A stretch of DNA of 64,000 nt, from contig NC_064538.1 in NCBI RefSeq assembly GCF_023856365.1, positions 12,990,435 to 13,054,434 of the forward strand, given 5' to 3'. The notes under the pieces are model-generated. The model saw only the letters and a program-made list of their open reading frames with translations. It did not search any database and was not told the DNA's origin. This DNA is from Brienomyrus brachyistius (Eukaryota > Chordata > Actinopteri > Osteoglossiformes > Mormyridae). This document shows, in pieces, positions 61,353 to 64,000 of this stretch (its first letter is position 1; each line of letters starts with the position of its first letter). The translations under genes and the position numbers were made by a program.

Positions 61353-63318
61353 GCAACCCCCAACCCCCTTCCCCTTGGAGCATGCGCTTCAGGCACGCAG
61401 GATGAACAGGGATGGGGACCAGACACCAGGGCAAACACACAGGCCCGGGGACAGATGGAACACCTGATAGGACGGGGCCTGGCAGGACCGACAGCACACA
61501 GGACAGACACCAAATGGGACCTGGAATTGGACAGAAGGGACAGATAGTGTACAAGACTAGAGGATAGGCCACAGGACAGGACACATGGCACGCCTAGGGG
61601 CATGGAACAGGCAGGGGCAGGACCAGGGACCAGAAGGACTCCAGGACAGGGCGGACAGGCAAGTGACAGGAACAGAGAGATGGGAGGACACAGACCAAGG
61701 ATAAAGAAAGGCATAAGCGGGTGCTTAGTTGGGTCTAGATGAGGCGGGAACCATCCAAGTATCTTTCGGAGTTTGGGAAAGCAGGGTGAAGGGCGAGGGG
61801 CAACAGCTGCTGGCAAGGTAGGGATTGACGGGACAGTAGGATCACAAGGCACAGAAGGCCCATGAGGAGTGAAGGGTACTGAGGGGCCTAAAGGGTCAGA
61901 GGTGGAGTGGGTTGTGGGTCCGAGCTCCTTGGCCTTCACAGAAGGGTGGTCTGCGAAGGCAGTGTCAGCTGAAAGGGGAACCTGGGCGACGGGTTTTGTG
62001 TTCCCACCTCCCTCTCTGGGGAACAAGATCCAGAGGGTCCCACTACAAGTCCTCAGGCAGGGCATCCTCAAAGTCCATCCATTCCGATCTGGTGCAGCGA
62101 GGAGGTTAGTGCATCAGGAGCCAATGACATCTGGTGGGTTCGGTAAGGAAGGCACCCACCTGGCACGTATGGATGAGGACGGCGTCATCAAGGCACCAAC
62201 AGGCATGGAGGACATCGTCGAGGCTTCAACATGCATGGAGGATGCTAACAGGACAGCAGGAGATGAGACAGAGAGGATGGCAGGAGGTGAAGAGGACGAA
62301 GCAACTGGCAGGACACAGTGTCTGGACCAGACATGAACATCACTTGAGACAGTGATATGGTATCACCTGGGCCAGGAGTGGGTGTTGCAGAAGTAGCTTC
62401 CCTGGGGCCATGGACTGGCAAACCAGATGAGAGCCCTCTGGGGTTTGATCCAGATTTCAACAGCACCAGTGAGGCTGTGGCCGGGCAGCCAGAAGACTCC
62501 TCCGGGCCTGACGTTGAAGACACAGACTCTCTTGAGCCGGGCGCTGGAGAAGTGGGCTCCTCCCGCAAAGTGCAGGCAAAGTGGCCCTCTTTGGGTTAGA
62601 AACCAGGGGTTCAGGCGGAGTGGCCCTGCCTGGGCCAGAAGCTGGGGATACAGGCAGACTGGTTCTCTCTGGACCAGGATCCGGAGACATAGGCGAAGCG
62701 GCCCCCTCTGAGCCAGTAATGGGGCTCGGGAGGTGCTGCAGAAATGAGGACAGACCCTGGAGGCACATCAGTGGTGAGGGTGGGGTCTAGAGGTGCATTA
62801 AAGGCAAAAATGGGCTCTGGAGATGCATTAGAGGCGAAGATGGGTTCTGGAGGTGCAGCAGTAAAGCGTTGCTTAGGACGGCCACGCGATGAGCAGCAAA
62901 GTGTTGCGGGAGGGACAGCAGCAGGCTGAGCTGCTGAGTGCTGCAGAGGTGAGGATGCACTCTGAAGATGCAGCAGCAAAGTGCTGTAGAATGGCCGTCG
63001 GATGAGCAGCAAAGTGCTCGGGGGAATGAGGTAAGTCTGCTGGCCTCTTCGGGGCCTAGGACTTGGGACTCTGGCGGAAACAGCCCTGGCATGTTGTCCT
63101 TGTAGTGAGCCCATTTGGGTGGACCTCCTCCTTTTGCCAGGGGTCCAGACATGCAAGGGATCCTGTCTACTGCGTTCCTGCAGGACTTCAGAGCCATACA
63201 AGAGTCTCCCCAGCGGTTAGGGGAAACGCAGAGGACTGGCCAGAGGGGGCAGACAGGCAGGGACATCATGAAAAGCTCTCTGGGAAGCCACTGGGTCGGT
63301 TGGGCAGTCCGGTCTTTC

Positions 63319-63652
63319 CGTCACATTTAGGGAGAGGTACAACACAGGTGCTGCCATAGAGCATGTATAAAAAGGTTTTATTAGGACAAACAAAACAGAA
63401 CAAGGAACAAAACAGGACCGCAAGGAGTCTAACGGAGAACTGGGCATAACTAAAGGCAGAGGAAGCCACAGACCGAACACAAGAAGGTACAGGGCTAGAT
63501 AAGCAGGGATCATACAGACACTGACACGGGCAGCGACATGGGGAATGACAATGACTGGACTGCGGCTGACGAAAAAGACAGGCACTCTTACATAAAATTA
63601 ACTGGTACAACAAGCAAGGGATGAGCAAACACACAACAAGCAGAACATGACA
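63319..63652 (-). repeat. 5' LTR of the element
   Basis: 334 bp. In the minus orientation it starts TGTCATG and ends GTGACG, and has an intact AATAAA (printed TTTATT at 63377-63382). It shares roughly four fifths of its R-U5 part with the other LTR, but the U3 starts differ. Confidence 0.72.
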
Positions 63653-63735
63653 TGTCCTATGAGCCTCCTGAAAATTCTCAATACATTCTACACATTTGAT
63701 GCTAATGTAGCAAATATTTCATCTACTTAGCATTA

Positions 63736-63974
63736 CAATCTCCCCATTTAGCGACTGAGTTCTGTGCCAATGACCAGATGGTAAAATAAAATGGTCGCTA
63801 AATGAAAATCACAGTAGCCTCATGGATATTTTTAACGACATTTTGCACATTCTACTTCAAAGATCTCTTCGGAAATTCGGTCACAAATGTACACATTGTC
63901 CGAATATTTTTTATTGCCATCATATTTGTGAATGGTAGCTAACTGAGGTAGTCGCTAAATGGGGAGTGGTCATA
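63736..63974. mobile_element. Small palindromic MITE with CTCCCCATTTAGCGACT ends
   Basis: CTCCCCATTTAGCGACT at 63740-63756 is the reverse complement of AGTCGCTAAATGGGGAG near 63950-63966. The interior has a further GGTCGCTAAATG at about 63791. About 235 bp, non-coding, probably pogo/Tigger-like. Exact ends and TA duplication are uncertain. Confidence 0.65.
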
Positions 63975-64000
63975 TTCTGAATAATAGTTACGCGCATTAG

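Larger units (their letters stand above)
60978..63652 (-). mobile_element. Non-autonomous LTR retrotransposon with 5-bp target duplication
   Basis: Two direct LTR copies (60978-61352 and 63319-63652) bound a 1.97-kb interior. The flanks are TGTCC at 60973-60977 and 63653-63657. Read on the minus strand, a G-rich polypurine-like tract (61355-61372) precedes the 3' LTR. The interior is GC-rich with imperfect tandem repeats. Its Pro/Ser-rich open frames (for example 62611-63201 and 61301-62071 on the minus strand) show no gag, protease, reverse transcriptase or integrase motifs. It must be mobilised in trans. Its superfamily (probably Gypsy-like) is inferred from the 5-bp duplication and similarity of style to the 27-kb element. 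Confidence 0.75.

Noticed and set aside
61301..63634. Pro/Ser/Cys-rich proteins on both strands
   Set aside because: They lie in a GC-rich non-autonomous LTR element, overlap each other in several frames and contain no known domain.

Overview
The window reads as nuclear DNA from a ray-finned fish. It is AT-rich and gene-poor, its genes have vertebrate exon-intron structure, and it is full of fish-type repeats: tRNA-headed SINEs with an L2-like tail, Tc1-like, hAT and Tigger-like DNA transposons, and LTR elements. The species cannot be fixed from sequence alone; an early-branching teleost is possible but is only a guess.

Two protein-coding genes are well supported. gpr173 (SREB3), an orphan class A GPCR, is one uninterrupted 386-codon exon on the minus strand at 8700-9860. 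foxp3, the forkhead factor known as the regulatory T-cell master regulator, lies on the plus strand at 51642-59315. I assembled it by hand as 11 coding exons whose phases all agree, giving 423 codons with a C2H2 finger, a leucine zipper and a C-terminal forkhead. The two genes are divergent, about 41.8 kb apart. From memory, the paralogous pairs GPR85-FOXP2 and GPR27-FOXP1 have the same head-to-head layout, so the window probably preserves an ancestral vertebrate linkage.

Layout. 1-1605: probable 3' UTR of a plus-strand gene that starts before the window. 1.6-8.7 kb: unannotated, with one SINE. 8.7-10 kb: gpr173 and its GC-rich leader. 10-51.6 kb: a long intergenic region. It holds a pair of near-identical TAATTA-centred modules upstream of gpr173, a LINE remnant, about a dozen SINE copies, a Tc1 remnant split by a SINE, a truncated LTR element, several MITEs, a solo LTR carrying a nested hAT MITE, and a 54-bp minisatellite 2.3 kb upstream of foxp3. 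51.6-59.3 kb: foxp3. 59.9-64 kb: a Tigger-like MITE, a non-autonomous LTR retrotransposon with a 5-bp target duplication, and a second palindromic MITE.

The two genes are not expected to act in one pathway; they share a neighbourhood by ancestry. No CRISPR array, operon, rRNA, standalone tRNA or virus was seen. I found no clear new biological system. The most interesting items are the conserved gpr173-foxp3 pairing, the foxp3 stop codon embedded in a splice-donor consensus, the GGAA-rich minisatellite upstream of foxp3, and several nested transposons dated by their target-site duplications.
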